Assembly (NCBI GenBank): GCA_946902875.1 | Contig: OX336351.1 | Location: 2,911,761-2,975,760 of the forward strand | Length of the DNA stretch: 64,000 nt | Origin: Nematopogon swammerdamellus | Taxonomy: Eukaryota > Arthropoda > Insecta > Lepidoptera > Adelidae | Reading direction: 5' to 3' | Part shown: in pieces, positions 37,691 to 47,415 of the stretch | Position numbering within the stretch: the stretch's first letter is position 1 | Layout: the number at the start of each line of letters is the position of its first letter | Notes under the pieces: generated by a model | The model's database searches: none | The model's input: only the letters and a program-made list of their open reading frames with translations | Told to the model about the DNA's origin: nothing | Program-made: the position numbers and the translations under genes

Positions 37691-37769
37691 GAACTCCCTG
37701 AAATACAGGTACTCCTGAAATATAGGTATCTTTTTGTCATATTTAATTTTGCAATAACCATCAACCTTA

Positions 37770-38290
37770 TACCAAGTTCATCCGGCGTTATGGTCTGACA
37801 TCACGAATGTTGTAAGTGATGTAGCCAACCGTGTCAGTTTTCTTAAAAAATATGTGTGAAAAATTACGAAACACAAGACACGCTTTTAAGCATCGAAATT
37901 ATCAACAAAACAGTGCCACAACCCCAAATTCCGTATTCCAGGTTAAACTGTAGGTCCCTTCATTTCTTACCTTACTAGGTGGTAAGGTTTATCCCGGCCG
38001 GCTTAATACCACCGCACTGAACGAAACATTACGTCGATCGAAACGGCTATGTAAATAGTTCATCTTTTTCGTTAGTTCAGTGTAGCCGACATGAAATGAA
38101 TGGCAGCACTGACATGGCACTTAGTTCACCCGGCGTTATAGCTATTCTGTGGTTATGGTCTGACATCACGGATGTTGTAGGTGATGAAGCCAACCGTGTC
38201 AGTTTCCTTAAAAAATGTGCCATTTTGCCGCAACACAAACACGCTTAAGCATCGAAATCATCAACAGAACAGTGCCACAACCCCAAATTA
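37770..38290 (+). mobile_element. SINE-B duplicated with its 3' flank
   Basis: 37770-37851 is a SINE-B tail and 37928-38216 a longer SINE-B. Both end in the unusual CTTAAAAAAT instead of CATAAAA. Each is followed by about 75 bases of the same flank (AAGCATCGAAAT, AACAGTGCCACAACCCCAAA). The shared variant tail and flank point to a tandem duplication of SINE plus flank, later truncated on the left. Confidence 0.8.
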
Positions 38291-38545
38291 CCTTCACAAT
38301 TTAGCCACTAAAGGTAATCGCTCCCGCCCGCAACGCTAAGATGTACATAGGCCGTTTGCGAACGCAAATGTACCCCACAAAAGGGGGCTTTCTTTATCTC
38401 CCGTAGAGATTTTTCAAAGCAGAAAACATAATAATGCGATAAACTGAGCAAAAAATGGACGGATGTTTTTTGTGGAGAGACCCTAGCCGGGTCGCTTTAG
38501 CGTTAGCGGCTTGGCTAAAAGTGAACGATCTTGCTTAATTTTTTT
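38291..38545. other. No recognised feature
   Basis: Unassigned mixed sequence. Confidence 0.3.
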
Positions 38546-38960
38546 ACTAGCTTTTTCCCTTGGCTTCGCTCGCGTGAAATTTATATTTAAAAAGAAGAAA
38601 GTAAGTGAGAAAGAAGGTCGAACTGCGTTCCTGCATTATTACCTTTATTTTGGCGCGCGGAACAATTCGGTTTGTATGAGAGCCATATCTTAGCGTAACC
38701 GGAACTGAATTTTATTTAGTCTATCCTGTGTCACGTATAGTTAAATGTGCTTGTACTAAGGTTTCATCGAATTCGGATAATCGGTTTACGAGTTATGGAG
38801 GAACATACATACATATAGAAAATATTTTTAAAAATTTTCAATTTAGTTTTAGTGTCATACTTACATATAGTCCAATAACGCAAAATAAATTTCATAAAAC
38901 AAAGTAACTTACTATTGATGATTGAAAGCGTGACATGGAGCGCTGAGCCACCCATAAGTT
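38546..38960 (+). repeat. Repeat I followed by a J scrap
   Basis: CTAGCTTTTTCCCTTGGCTT, CGCTCGCGTGAAATTTATAT, TTTTGGCGCGCGGAACAATT and TATGAGAGCCATATCTTAGC match 12352-12595. 38925-38975 matches repeat J (GCTGAGCCACCCATAAG). Confidence 0.7.
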
Positions 38961-39439
38961 GTCTAACTATAAGGATGCGTATTGGTTATAATAATATGTG
39001 CCTGTGTAAACATTTTCTATATAAATAAAATTATAATAATTTATTTATCATAATAATGCCCTTTCCTTAGTAATGCATTGTCTGCCCCTACGCGTTACCA
39101 CATTCCAAGGGTTAGTTTGTAAATAATGCCGCAAGCCATTAAACTCTTGTTTTGTGACTATTTTACATACTGCTGAAAAATAAAGTATATTTTCGTTTCA
39201 TTTCAATAATATTTTAATTTCAGTTTATTTCACACTTCAATCGTACCCACAATCCTAGACGTGACTGGTAGACATTGCATCTGGGCGTTAAGTTCGCAAT
39301 TTTTTTGATTGTGCATTTAAACTATATTTTAATTTAATTTTATACTGTTTTCTTATATTTCATTTTATTTATATTATTAGACTTTCTGCTACTCTGCATA
39401 GCACGGGCGGACTTATTACCAGTCAGTCTACGTGTACGT
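38961..39439. other. No recognised feature
   Basis: AT-rich; a CATTT-type LINE tail scrap may be present near 39190-39215 (TTTTCGTTTCATTTCAATA). Confidence 0.35.
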
Positions 39440-39577
39440 ACGTCTACGTACTACATACTCCTCTCCAATTTTTCTCCAGTCGTCCCGGCCTTCAGCGGTA
39501 CGGAACCACTGCTTTCAGCCGACGTACTTGATGTCGTCCCACCTGCTGCCGGGTGGTATTCCCACACTCCGTTTTAC

Positions 39578-40991
39578 GGGTTAGGCCACCAGGATCCCCT
39601 AGAAGGATCCCCCAGGCGATCCTGGTGAACTCATCGGTTCATCAGGATCCCCCAAACCCGAATATGCAATGTTAAGGCTCATTTACATAGTGCTAAAATA
39701 TAACATACATATAAGTATATATGTCGCAGTATTATCATATGATTAGTAAAATTATGATTTTACGAATTGTGGTTAGTAAGATTGTATTTCTGAGGAGCGC
39801 GCGGGGCGGGCGGGAGATGAGCTTGCAGTGATTGGCCGATATCGCGTGGAGCCATGTCGTCCCCCCTTCCCTCCTATTCTCCCGTGCACACGCACACGTG
39901 CGCTCGCCGTCAGTCTCTTCGTTTTGCGGAAATAAACAGTATTGTTTTACGTTTGGTGATAGCGTGCGTACTAAACATACAGTAATGTATCTAAGTATTA
40001 TGTAATAAATATTTTGACACGTTTTAACTTAGTTATTTTTTATTTATTAACTGGGTCTGGGTCCGTGCTCCACCTAGGTTCTCCACCTGTGTGAAGCATG
40101 GGATACTTATGTATTAATACAGACAATATGCGCCCTTCACCGTTCATGTAAAATTAATTTAAGTACATGATAAAGATGTGATAATAACTAATAAAAAATA
40201 TGAGAAAATAACGACTATTAATTTTTGTTTAATTTATATTTAAAAAACCTAAATAACGCCATCTACATGTTCAACGTTGCAACAATTACCTAACTGCTAA
40301 ATCAAGTATACCGCTGGCTGAAGTATTCACATACTGTTGAGAAAATTTGCAGCGATAAGTACACGGTCGATAGCCCGCGTGGATAACATGTCTGGTCAGT
40401 GATACCGCAGATACATGCGCCCTTCACCGTTCTCTTTCATCGTCAATAAAAAAATCATAATAAACTGGGAACGGTTCTAAAGTACCAGGGCAGCATAAAT
40501 TGAAAAGAGGTTTCCATAATTTTATTATTATTATAATAGCGATTAACCATTGACTTTTAAGTTATTTCTATGCGATTAACTTATAAAAAATTATGGAAAC
40601 CTCTCAATTTCTGCTGCCCTGGTACTTTGGTGATTTCATGTTTGTTAATGTTTCTTAATCCTGGCCTATATATATATAATATATTGTACATATTGTAAAT
40701 ATTTATGTTGTAAATATTGTATACTAGATACTTGATGATGACAGAAATGGTATGTAGCTAACGGCCAATAAAAAAAACCTCTAAGATCGAAACAATGAGA
40801 TAGTATATGGATAGTATAGAATAGTATAGAAAAAAAAAAGGTTCTTATTTTCTCTGAGACATTACGTATTTATAAAAATATTCAATGTGAAAGCGACTTA
40901 ACTTACTTTTACCTATAGGGGATCCTGATGAACCGATGAGTTCACCAGGATCCCCTGGGGGATCCTTCTAGGGGATCCTGGTGGCCTCACC
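39578..40991. mobile_element. 1.4-kb non-autonomous TIR element with 9-bp target duplication
   Basis: Inverted arms of about 74 bases with two mismatches: GGGT(T/G)AGGCCACCAGGATC at each end, continuing through CCCCTAGAAGGATCCCCC and ACTCATCGGTTCATCAGG. It is flanked by perfect 9-bp copies of CCGTTTTAC (39569-39577 and 40992-41000). Each arm has its own inner stem CACCAGGATCCCCT / AGGGGATCCTGGTG. The interior is AT-rich except for a GC-rich 39795-39915, with no coding frame. A 9-bp duplication with long TIRs fits Mutator-like elements best; this is inference. Confidence 0.82.
40479..40628. mobile_element. 150-bp nested inverted repeat
   Basis: AAAGTACCAGGGCAGCA at the left and its complement at the right, with arms running about 43 bases (GAGGTTTCCATAATTTT). 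It sits inside the 1.4-kb TIR element. The palindromic GTAC at each end blurs any target duplication. Confidence 0.7.
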
Positions 40992-41120
40992 CCGTTTTAC
41001 TGTATACGACCGCCAATGCAGGAAATGATTACTCCAACGGCCGTCGTCTCTTCGGCTGACGTGCCCAACCCACTGTCACTTCAGCTTAGCCACCCGATGC
41101 CCAATATCAACTACTTTAGT

Positions 41121-41410
41121 ACGTCGGGCATGCTTGGATAATTATGTAAATGAATTGCTTATAAACATTTCATAAAATATTTTCAATAGTCCTAACAGGA
41201 ACAACATGTTGGATGGAGGATGTGTAGTCAACCATATCAGATTACATAAAAAAATCTAACCTACATTCGTCTTGTGGCTAGGCTTAGCCCTCCACCCGCA
41301 GCAAAATCCAAATGGGACAATAACTTCTGCCTTCGCCATCCGAACTCTACACAGTATGTAGGTACCTACAGTCTTGTTAAATGCGTATTGTAAAAAGCAC
41401 ACAAAGAAAA
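41121..41410. other. No gene; one A-tailed scrap
   Basis: 41205-41258 (GTAGTCAACCATATCAGATT, ACATAAAAAAAT) resembles SINE tails but is too short to assign. 41278-41400 is unrecognised. Confidence 0.35.
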
Positions 41411-41418
41411 GTTTTAAA

Positions 41419-41757
41419 AAACATAAAACCGACTTCCTAAAAAAAGTAAAACTAAAAAACTATTTAAAATAAAAATATAAAAACCGCCTTCAAAAATATA
41501 TGAAATAAAAACCTAAAAAAAAAAAGAACCCTAGAGTTGAAGGCGGTGCTAAAAAGGCTACACAAATCACAAAGGATATTATCATCCACTCATGTTTTCT
41601 TTCATGCATCATTTTTGCTTGCTTTAGCACCGCCTTCAACTCTAGGGTTCTTTTTTTTTTTAGGTTTTTATTTCATATATTTTTGAAGGCGGTTTTTATA
41701 TTTTTATTTTAAATAGTTTTTTAGTTTTACTTTTTTTAGGAAGTCGGTTTTATGTTT
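41419..41757. repeat. Giant hairpin, left-half copy 1
   Basis: Arms 41419-41551 and 41628-41757 are nearly perfect reverse complements of about 130 bases, including CCGCCTTCAAAAATATATG and CCCTAGAGTTGAAGGCGGTG. The loop of about 76 bases contains CACTCATGTTTTCTTTCATG. Confidence 0.9.
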
Positions 41758-41897
41758 TTTAAAACTTTTTTTTTATTTCACAGTTTTTTTTAGTAATTTT
41801 TTGCTATTAATGTACTCGGCGGAATCGCTCGGCCTTCGGCCTCGCGATTCCGCCTCGCTTTCCAATCCGATCTTGACCCAATTAAAATAGGACCACG

Positions 41898-42250
41898 TCA
41901 GCTTCGATAGCTCAGTGGTGCAGACAGTCAACTGTCGCTATTGAATGTTAAGCAACGCTGGGTGCGGTCAGTACTTGGATGGGTGACCGCTGACCGTTGG
42001 AGGCTGACCGAGGTTCGGATTCCTCGTAAAACTGTAAGTCCCTTCCCTCCTAATCTTACTTGGTGGTAGGCTTTAACCTGCCCGGGTTGGTACCACCGCA
42101 CTGAATTAAACGTCGGTCGAAACGGCTATGTAAATAGTTTGTGTTTTCCGACCAGTTCAGTGTAGTCAGCACGATCAAAGGGGGAAGCACTGCCATGGCA
42201 CTTAGTTTACCCGGTGTTATGGGCTGACATCACGGACGTTGTAGGTGATG
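41898..42250 (+). mobile_element. SINE-B inside F, copy 1
   Basis: Complete composite head (CTTCGATAGCTCAGTGGTGC, GTTAAGCAACGCTGGGTGCG, GTACTTGGATGGGTGACCGC), T-arm with GAGG/CCTC stem at 42008-42026, central domain and most of the tail. It stops at GTTGTAGGTGATGT, where the minisatellite takes over, so the A-rich end is missing. Confidence 0.88.
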
Positions 42251-42516
42251 TTGCAGAACTTAGTAGAATGGACAGACATAAACGTGTTACGGAACCCTAC
42301 TTTTATTATAAAATAACCGTCGGAGGACCTTGGTTGAAAATTGTAAAATTTAGTAGAACGGATAGACATGCATTTGTTACGGAACCCTACATTCATTTTG
42401 AAATAAATGTTAAATTTAGTAGAAAAGACAGACATGCATTTGTTACGGAACCCTACATTCATTTTGCAGAACTTAGTAGAATGGACAGACATAAACGTGT
42501 TACCGAACCCTACTGA
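42251..42516 (+). repeat. Minisatellite, 4 units
   Basis: Four units built on a TAGTAGAA(T/C)GGACAGACAT and GTTACGGAACCCTAC core, with spacers of varying length. The GGAACCCTAC core resembles the end of repeat G. Confidence 0.85.
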
Positions 42517-42794
42517 ACAGTTGCACTCCGGGAGTGCCGGCAGATCCCGTGCCACTCTAACTTAACCCTTAATGCAATGACTTAAGGTTTCATTTTAAAA
42601 ATGACGCTGACGCGATGTCGCGAATTATACATTTTTTACCCACCTAAAAAAGTGCCAAGCGCCGCTAAAGAAGTTTTCACTTCAACAACCTCAGGGTTAT
42701 CCCCTTTCAAATAAAAAAAAAAAAGAATTTTCAAAATCGGCCCACAATTGACGGAGTAATCGCGTAATAAACATCCAAAAAAAGAAAAAAAAAA
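42517..42794. other. F-insert right flank and F body
   Basis: 42517-42690 (GCACTCCGGGAGTGCCGGC, CGACGCGATGTCGCG-like stretch) is found only here and at 44195-44360. 42691-42794 returns to F (CTCAGGGTTATCCCCTTTC, AAAATCGGCCCACAATTGAC). Confidence 0.7.
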
Positions 42795-42802
42795 GTTTTA
42801 AA

Positions 42803-43143
42803 AAACATAAAACCGACTTCCTAAAAAAAGTAAAACTAAAAAACTATTTAAAATAAAAATATAAAAACCGCCTTCAAAAATATATGAAATAAAAACCTAA
42901 AAAAAAAACGAACCCTAGAGTTGAAGGCGGTGCTAAAAAGGCTACACAAATCACAAAGGATATTATCATCCACTCATGTTTTCTTTCATGCATCATTTTT
43001 GCTTGCTTTAGCACCGCCTTCAACTCTAGGGTTCGTTTTTTTTTTAGGTTTTTATTTCATATATTTTTGAAGGCGGTTTTTATATTTTTATTTTAAATAG
43101 TTTTTTAGTTTTACTTTTTTTAGGAAGTCGGTTTTATGTTTTT
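42803..43143. repeat. Giant hairpin, left-half copy 2
   Basis: Same arms and loop as 41419-41757, shifted by 1384 bases and differing at only a few positions. Confidence 0.9.
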
Positions 43144-43280
43144 TAAAACTTTTTTTTTATTTCACAGTTTTTTTTAGTAATTTTTTGCTATTAATGTACT
43201 CGGCGGAATCGCTCGGCCTTCGGCCTCGCGATTCCGCCTCGCTTTCCAATCCGATCTTGACCCAATTAAAATAGGACCAC

Positions 43281-43628
43281 GTCAGCTTCGATAGCTCAGT
43301 GGTGCAGACAGTCAACTGTCGCTATTGAATGTTAAGCAACGCTGGGTGTGGTCAGTACTTGGATGGGTGACCGCTGACCGTTGGAGGCTGACCGAGGTTC
43401 GAATTCCTCGTAAAACTGTAAGTCCCTTCCCTCCTAATCTTACTTGGTGGTAGGGTTTAACCTGCCCGGGTTGGTACCACCGCACTGAATTAAACGTCGG
43501 TCGAAACGGCTATGTAAATAGTTTGTGTTTTCACAAATCAAATCTCATCAAAGGGGGAAGCACTGACATGGCTCTTAGTTTACCCGGTGTTATGGGCTGA
43601 CATCACGGACGTTGTAGGTGATGTTGCA
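43281..43628 (+). mobile_element. SINE-B inside F, copy 2
   Basis: Duplicate of the copy at 41898, with T-arm GAGGTTCGAATTCCTC. The segment around CGACCAGTTCAGTGTAGTC is replaced by ACAAATCAAATCTC, so the copies diverged after duplication. Confidence 0.88.
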
Positions 43629-44194
43629 GAACTTAGTAGAATGGACAGACATAAACGTGTAACGGAACCCTACTTTTATTATAAAATAACCGTCGGAGGA
43701 CCTTGGTTGAAAATTGAGAAAATTAGTAGAACGGACAGACATACATTTGTTACGGAACCCTACTTTTATTATAAATAACCGTCGGAGGGCCTTGGTTGAA
43801 AATTGTAAAATTTTGTAGAACGGACAGACATACATTTGTTACGGAACCCTACATTCATTTTGAAATAAATGTTAAATTTTGTAGAACGGACAGACATGCA
43901 TTTGTTACGGAACCCTACATTCATCTTGCAGAACTTAGTAGAATGGACAGACATAAACGTGTTACGGAACCCTACTTTTATTATAAAATAACCGTCGGAG
44001 GACCTTGGTTGAAAATTGTAAAATTTAGTAGAACGGATAGACATGCATTTGTTACGGAACCCTACATTAATTTTGAAATAAATGTTAAATTTAGTAGAAA
44101 AGACAGACATGCATTTGTTACGGAACCCTTCATTCATTTTGCAGAACTTAGTAGAATGGACAGACATAAACGTGTTACCGAACCCTACTTAACA
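43629..44194 (+). repeat. Minisatellite, 8 units
   Basis: Same core as 42251-42516, expanded to eight units, including an internal duplication of the whole four-unit pattern. Open frames on both strands across it are by-products of the repeat. Confidence 0.88.
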
Positions 44195-44460
44195 GTTGCA
44201 CTCCGGCAGTGCCGGCAGATCCCGTGCCACTCTAACTTAACCCTTAATGCAATGACTTAAGGTTTCATTTTAAAAATGACGCTGACGCGATGTCGCGAAT
44301 TATACATTTTTTACCCACCTAAAAAAGTGCCAAGCGCCGCTAAAGAAGTTTTCACTTCAACAACCTCAGGGTTATCCCCTTTCAAATAAAAAAAAAAGAA
44401 TTTTCAAAATCGGCCCACAATTGACGGAGTAATCGCGTAACAAACATGCAAAAAAAGAAA

Positions 44461-45342
44461 ACATACCGTCGTTGAGAATCTCTTAGGTCTAAAGTAAATT
44501 GCTCGTGAAGACAAATGCAACGAGCCCAAACACGATGGGTTTATCATGTGTAGTTTAGGAGTTCCTATGGCCACCTTCTGTCTCCATCATCAGACCAGCT
44601 CGATGGTACTCGTACCCAAATAGTTTGAATTACGTCGCCGACGTAATACAAACTCTTTGCTCGTACCATAATAAATTAAGCGCACCTGGCCGGTCGGAAA
44701 AGATAAAAAATTTCAAATTTAGAATATTCATGAAACAAGGGTCCGAATATGTATCACTAGTATATCGATTCATGTATTTCAACAGGACAGAGAAAATTTC
44801 AAAATATTAAGTATTTAATACTTTAGTTCTTTTTTTTTTTGTTTTTTGGAAATCGGTTTAATATTTTTTAAAACAGTTTTTATTTCATTCTTTTTAGTAA
44901 TATTACATAAAAAAGAATAATCGAAATCGAATAATCGAAATCGATTGAAGTGGTACAGAATTATTCGCCATATGTGTCAGACTGCAAATTGCTGAATAAG
45001 TCCACATCACAAAAGTTTTGCTGAAGGTAACCACACACCATACTAATTTATCAAACTAAAAATTGCCGAATACGACCACATCACAAGTTTTGCTGAAGGT
45101 AACCACACACTATAGTATTATGCTGATTTTACGAAAACCACTCAACCAATTTCGATAAAATTGAAATGGGACCACCTCGGAAGTATGACCTAACTAACAA
45201 AAAAAGAATTTTCTAAATCGGCCCTCAATTGACGGAGAAATCGCGTAACAAACATACAAAAAAAAAAAAAAATAAAAAAAAAAATAAAAAAAAACATACA
45301 GACGAATTGAGAACCTCCTCCTTTTTTGGAAGTCGGTTAAAA
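44461..45342 (+). mobile_element. F right half, copy 1
   Basis: ACATACCGTCGTTGAGAATC, GCAACGAGCCCAAACACGAT, CCGAAT-type block GGTCCGAATATGTATCACTA, two GAAGGTAACCACACAC repeats, and the end CTCCTCCTTTTTTGGAAG. Carries a micro-MITE at 44617-44659. Confidence 0.85.
44617..44659. mobile_element. 43-bp micro-MITE, copy 2
   Basis: CAAATAGTTTGAATTACG, CGTCG-type centre and ACGTAATACAAACTCTTTG. Perfect 8-bp duplication CTCGTACC at 44609-44616 and 44660-44667. The empty site is preserved, reversed, at 63322-63329. Confidence 0.92.
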
Positions 45343-46224
45343 ACATACCGTCGAATTGAGAATCTCTTAGGTCTAAAGTAAATTGCTCGTGAAGACAAAT
45401 GCAACGAGCCCAAACACGATGGGTTTATCATGTGTAGTTTAGGAGTTCCTATGGCCACCTTCTGTCTCCATCATCAGACCAGCTCGATGGTACTCGTACC
45501 CAAAGAGTTTGAATTACGTCGCCGACGTAATACAAACTCTTTGCTCGTACCATAGTAAATTAAGCGCACCTGGCCGGTCGGAAAAGATAAAAAATTTCAA
45601 ATTTAGAATATTCATGAAACAAGGGTCCGAATATGTATCACTAGTATATCGATTCATGTATTTCAACAGGACAGAGAAAATTTCAAAATATTAGGTATTT
45701 AATACTTTTTAGTTCTTTTTTTTTTGTTTTTTGGAAATCGGTTTAATATTTTTTAAAACAGTTTTTATTTCATTCTTTTTAGTAATATTATTAGTAATAT
45801 TACATAAAAAAGAATAATCGAAATCGAATAATCGAAATAGATTGAAGTGGTACAGAATTATTCGCCATATGTGTCAGACTGCAAATTGCTGAATAAGTCC
45901 ACATCACAAAAGTTTTGCTGAAGGTAACCACACACCATACTAATTTATCAAACTGAAAATTGCCGAAAACGACCACATCACAAGTTTTGCTGAAGGTAAC
46001 CACACACCATAGTATTATGCTGATTTTTCGAAAACCACTGAACAAATTTCGATAAAATTGAAATGGGACCACCTCGGAAGTATGACCTAACTAACAAAAA
46101 AAGAATTTTCTAAATCGGCCCTCAATTGACGGAGAAATCGTGTTACAAACATACAAAAAAATAAAAAAAAAAAAAAAACATACAGACGAATTGAGAACCT
46201 CCTCCTTTTTTGGAAGTCGGTTAA
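45343..46224 (+). mobile_element. F right half, copy 2
   Basis: Direct duplicate of 44461-45342 at an offset of 882 bases, with small differences (one extra ATTATTAGTAAT near 45785). Ends GGAAGTCGGTTAAAAAC. Confidence 0.87.
45501..45543. mobile_element. 43-bp micro-MITE, copy 3
   Basis: CAAAGAGTTTGAATTACG ... ACAAACTCTTTG with CTCGTACC at 45493-45500 and 45544-45551. Copied with its host by the 882-bp duplication, so not an independent insertion from copy 2. Confidence 0.92.
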
Positions 46225-46229
46225 AAACA

Positions 46230-46562
46230 TTCTCTAATCTCTATTAGCTATCTCTACATCTTATATAAAAGGGAACGTCTGTCTGTATGTATGTATGTAT
46301 GTTTGACGTAAACTCCGGAACCACTGAATAGATGTTGATGCGGTTTGCACCAATGGAAATAGTAGTTCTTAAGGTTCACTATAGGCTATATTATATACCA
46401 TCACGTTAAATAGCCTTAGGGCTGAGCAGTATAAAAAATAGTATGGACGGTAGGGAGGGAGAGTGAATATAAGAGATGCAAACGTTTATTATATTATTTG
46501 CGTTTAAATCGGATTTGGTATTAAAACGAGTCTACCGCGAGCGAAGCCTCGGGCAAAAGCTT
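46230..46562 (-). repeat. Repeat I-related element, minus strand
   Basis: ATCTTATATAAAAGGGAACG, GTATGTATGTATG tract, CCATCACGTTAAATAGCC, and the end GAGTCTACCGCGAGCGAAGC. Reverse order of 25725-26275. Confidence 0.68.
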
Positions 46563-46702
46563 CCTTCCTTCCTTACCTATAATAAAATCCAACGTCTGCT
46601 TTCTGTCTGTCTGTCTGTCTGTCCGCTTATAACTCAAGAACCACTGAACCGATTTTAATAAAACAAAATTATAATAGATAGATAGATAGATAGATAGATA
46701 TA
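46563..46702 (-). repeat. CGCGGCTCCGCCC repeat end and (GATA)n
   Basis: 46563-46665 matches, reversed, the end of the elements at 4121-4654 (CTTACCTATAATAAAATCC, CTGTCTGTCTGTCC). 46675-46702 is a (GATA)n microsatellite. Confidence 0.7.
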
Positions 46703-46877
46703 TAAGAGGAGTAACTAAATATTGATTATTATTAAGTAGAAAATATAATTTATGGCAACATTGTTGAATTTGGGTTTCAATGATATGAAAAGACTTGGCT
46801 CTGAATCTTACAACTTTTTACGGTGGAAAGGTTGCGTGCAAGACTTGGCATATTTTTATATTATATGTTTTGGTGGG

Positions 46878-47067
46878 ATTTAACTATACGTGACACAGGA
46901 TAGATCAAAATTCAGTTCCGGTTACGCTAAGTGTGACTCTCTTACAAACCGAATTGTCCCGCGCGCCGAATAAAGGTAACACAGAGCGCAGCTTGGCCTT
47001 TTTACTTACTTACTTTCTTCTTTCTAACTACGAATTTCACGGGAGCGAAGCCGCGGGCAGAAGCTAG
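46878..47067 (-). repeat. Repeat I, minus strand
   Basis: CTATACGTGACACAGGATAG, GTCCCGCGCGCCGAATAAAG, and the end AGCCGCGGGCAGAAGCTAG, reverse of 12352-12595. Confidence 0.7.
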
Positions 47068-47169
47068 TCTCGAACGTAGAATCCACGACTCCATTATAAA
47101 TGCGTTTTATTTAGGAGAATATATCATTAGGATAATAATTTTACAAAATGGTGCACCTAGAAAACCTTC

Positions 47170-47415
47170 GTTTTTTTTATGGAAACTGACACGGTTGGCT
47201 ACATCACCTACAACATCCGTGATGTCAGCCCATAACACCGGGTGAACTTGGTGCCACGTCAGTGCTTCCCTTCGGCCGTGCCGGCTACACTGAACTGGAC
47301 GGAAAACACAAACTATTTACATAGCCGTTTCGACCGACCTTTCATTCAGTGCGGTGGTACCTTTCCGGCAGGGTAAACCCCTATCACCTAGTAGTATAAG
47401 AAGGGTGTCATATCA
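47170..47415 (-). mobile_element. SINE-B or H3-B body, minus strand, 5' truncated
   Basis: TTTTTTTATGGAAACTGACA, full tail and body, central domain (TATCACCTAGTAGTATAAG) and the start of an H3 junction (AAGAAGGGTGTCATATC). The head is lost. Confidence 0.82.

Larger units (their letters stand above)
39440..41120 (-). pseudogene. RTE-like LINE C-terminus, split by a TIR element
   Basis: 39440-39577 and 40992-41120 are the two halves of one RTE fragment on the minus strand. The right part encodes KVVDIGHRVAKLK, a stop, QWVGHVSRRDDGRWSN; the left part encodes KRSVGIPP ... RWDDIKYVG, a stop, KQWFRTAEGRDDW. The alignment with 27110-27389 is continuous once 39578-40991 is removed. Already decayed, with stops, though the inserted element may be later. 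Confidence 0.75.
41411..46224. mobile_element. F complex: F element with two tandem duplications
   Basis: Compared with the reverse-oriented F element at 62727-64000, the left half is present twice (41411-42794 and 42795-44459) and the right half twice (44461-45342 and 45343-46224), in direct orientation. The complex starts near AAACCGACTTCCTAAAAAAA and ends TTTTTTGGAAGTCGGTTAA, the two F ends. A SINE-B and a minisatellite are inserted in each left-half copy, between AAAATAGGACCAC and CTCAGGGTTATCCCC. No transposase-like frame is present. Confidence 0.82.

Noticed and set aside
37770..38290. A 75-bp target duplication around SINE-B
   Set aside because: Both flanks follow SINE tails sharing the rare CTTAAAAAAT ending, which is better explained by tandem duplication of SINE plus flank.
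41930..42010. 5S rRNA gene
   Set aside because: Only the internal promoter part of 5S is present, flanked by tRNA-like sequence and the SINE-B body.
42214..44260. Repeat-rich open frames with TEPY/DRH motifs on both strands
   Set aside because: They track the GTTACGGAACCCTAC minisatellite exactly and exist on both strands; no independent coding evidence.
44625..45694. Identical 61-codon frames at 44625 and 45509 as a conserved small protein
   Set aside because: Identity comes from the 882-bp duplication, the start lies inside the micro-MITE, and the reversed F copy without the micro-MITE lacks the start.
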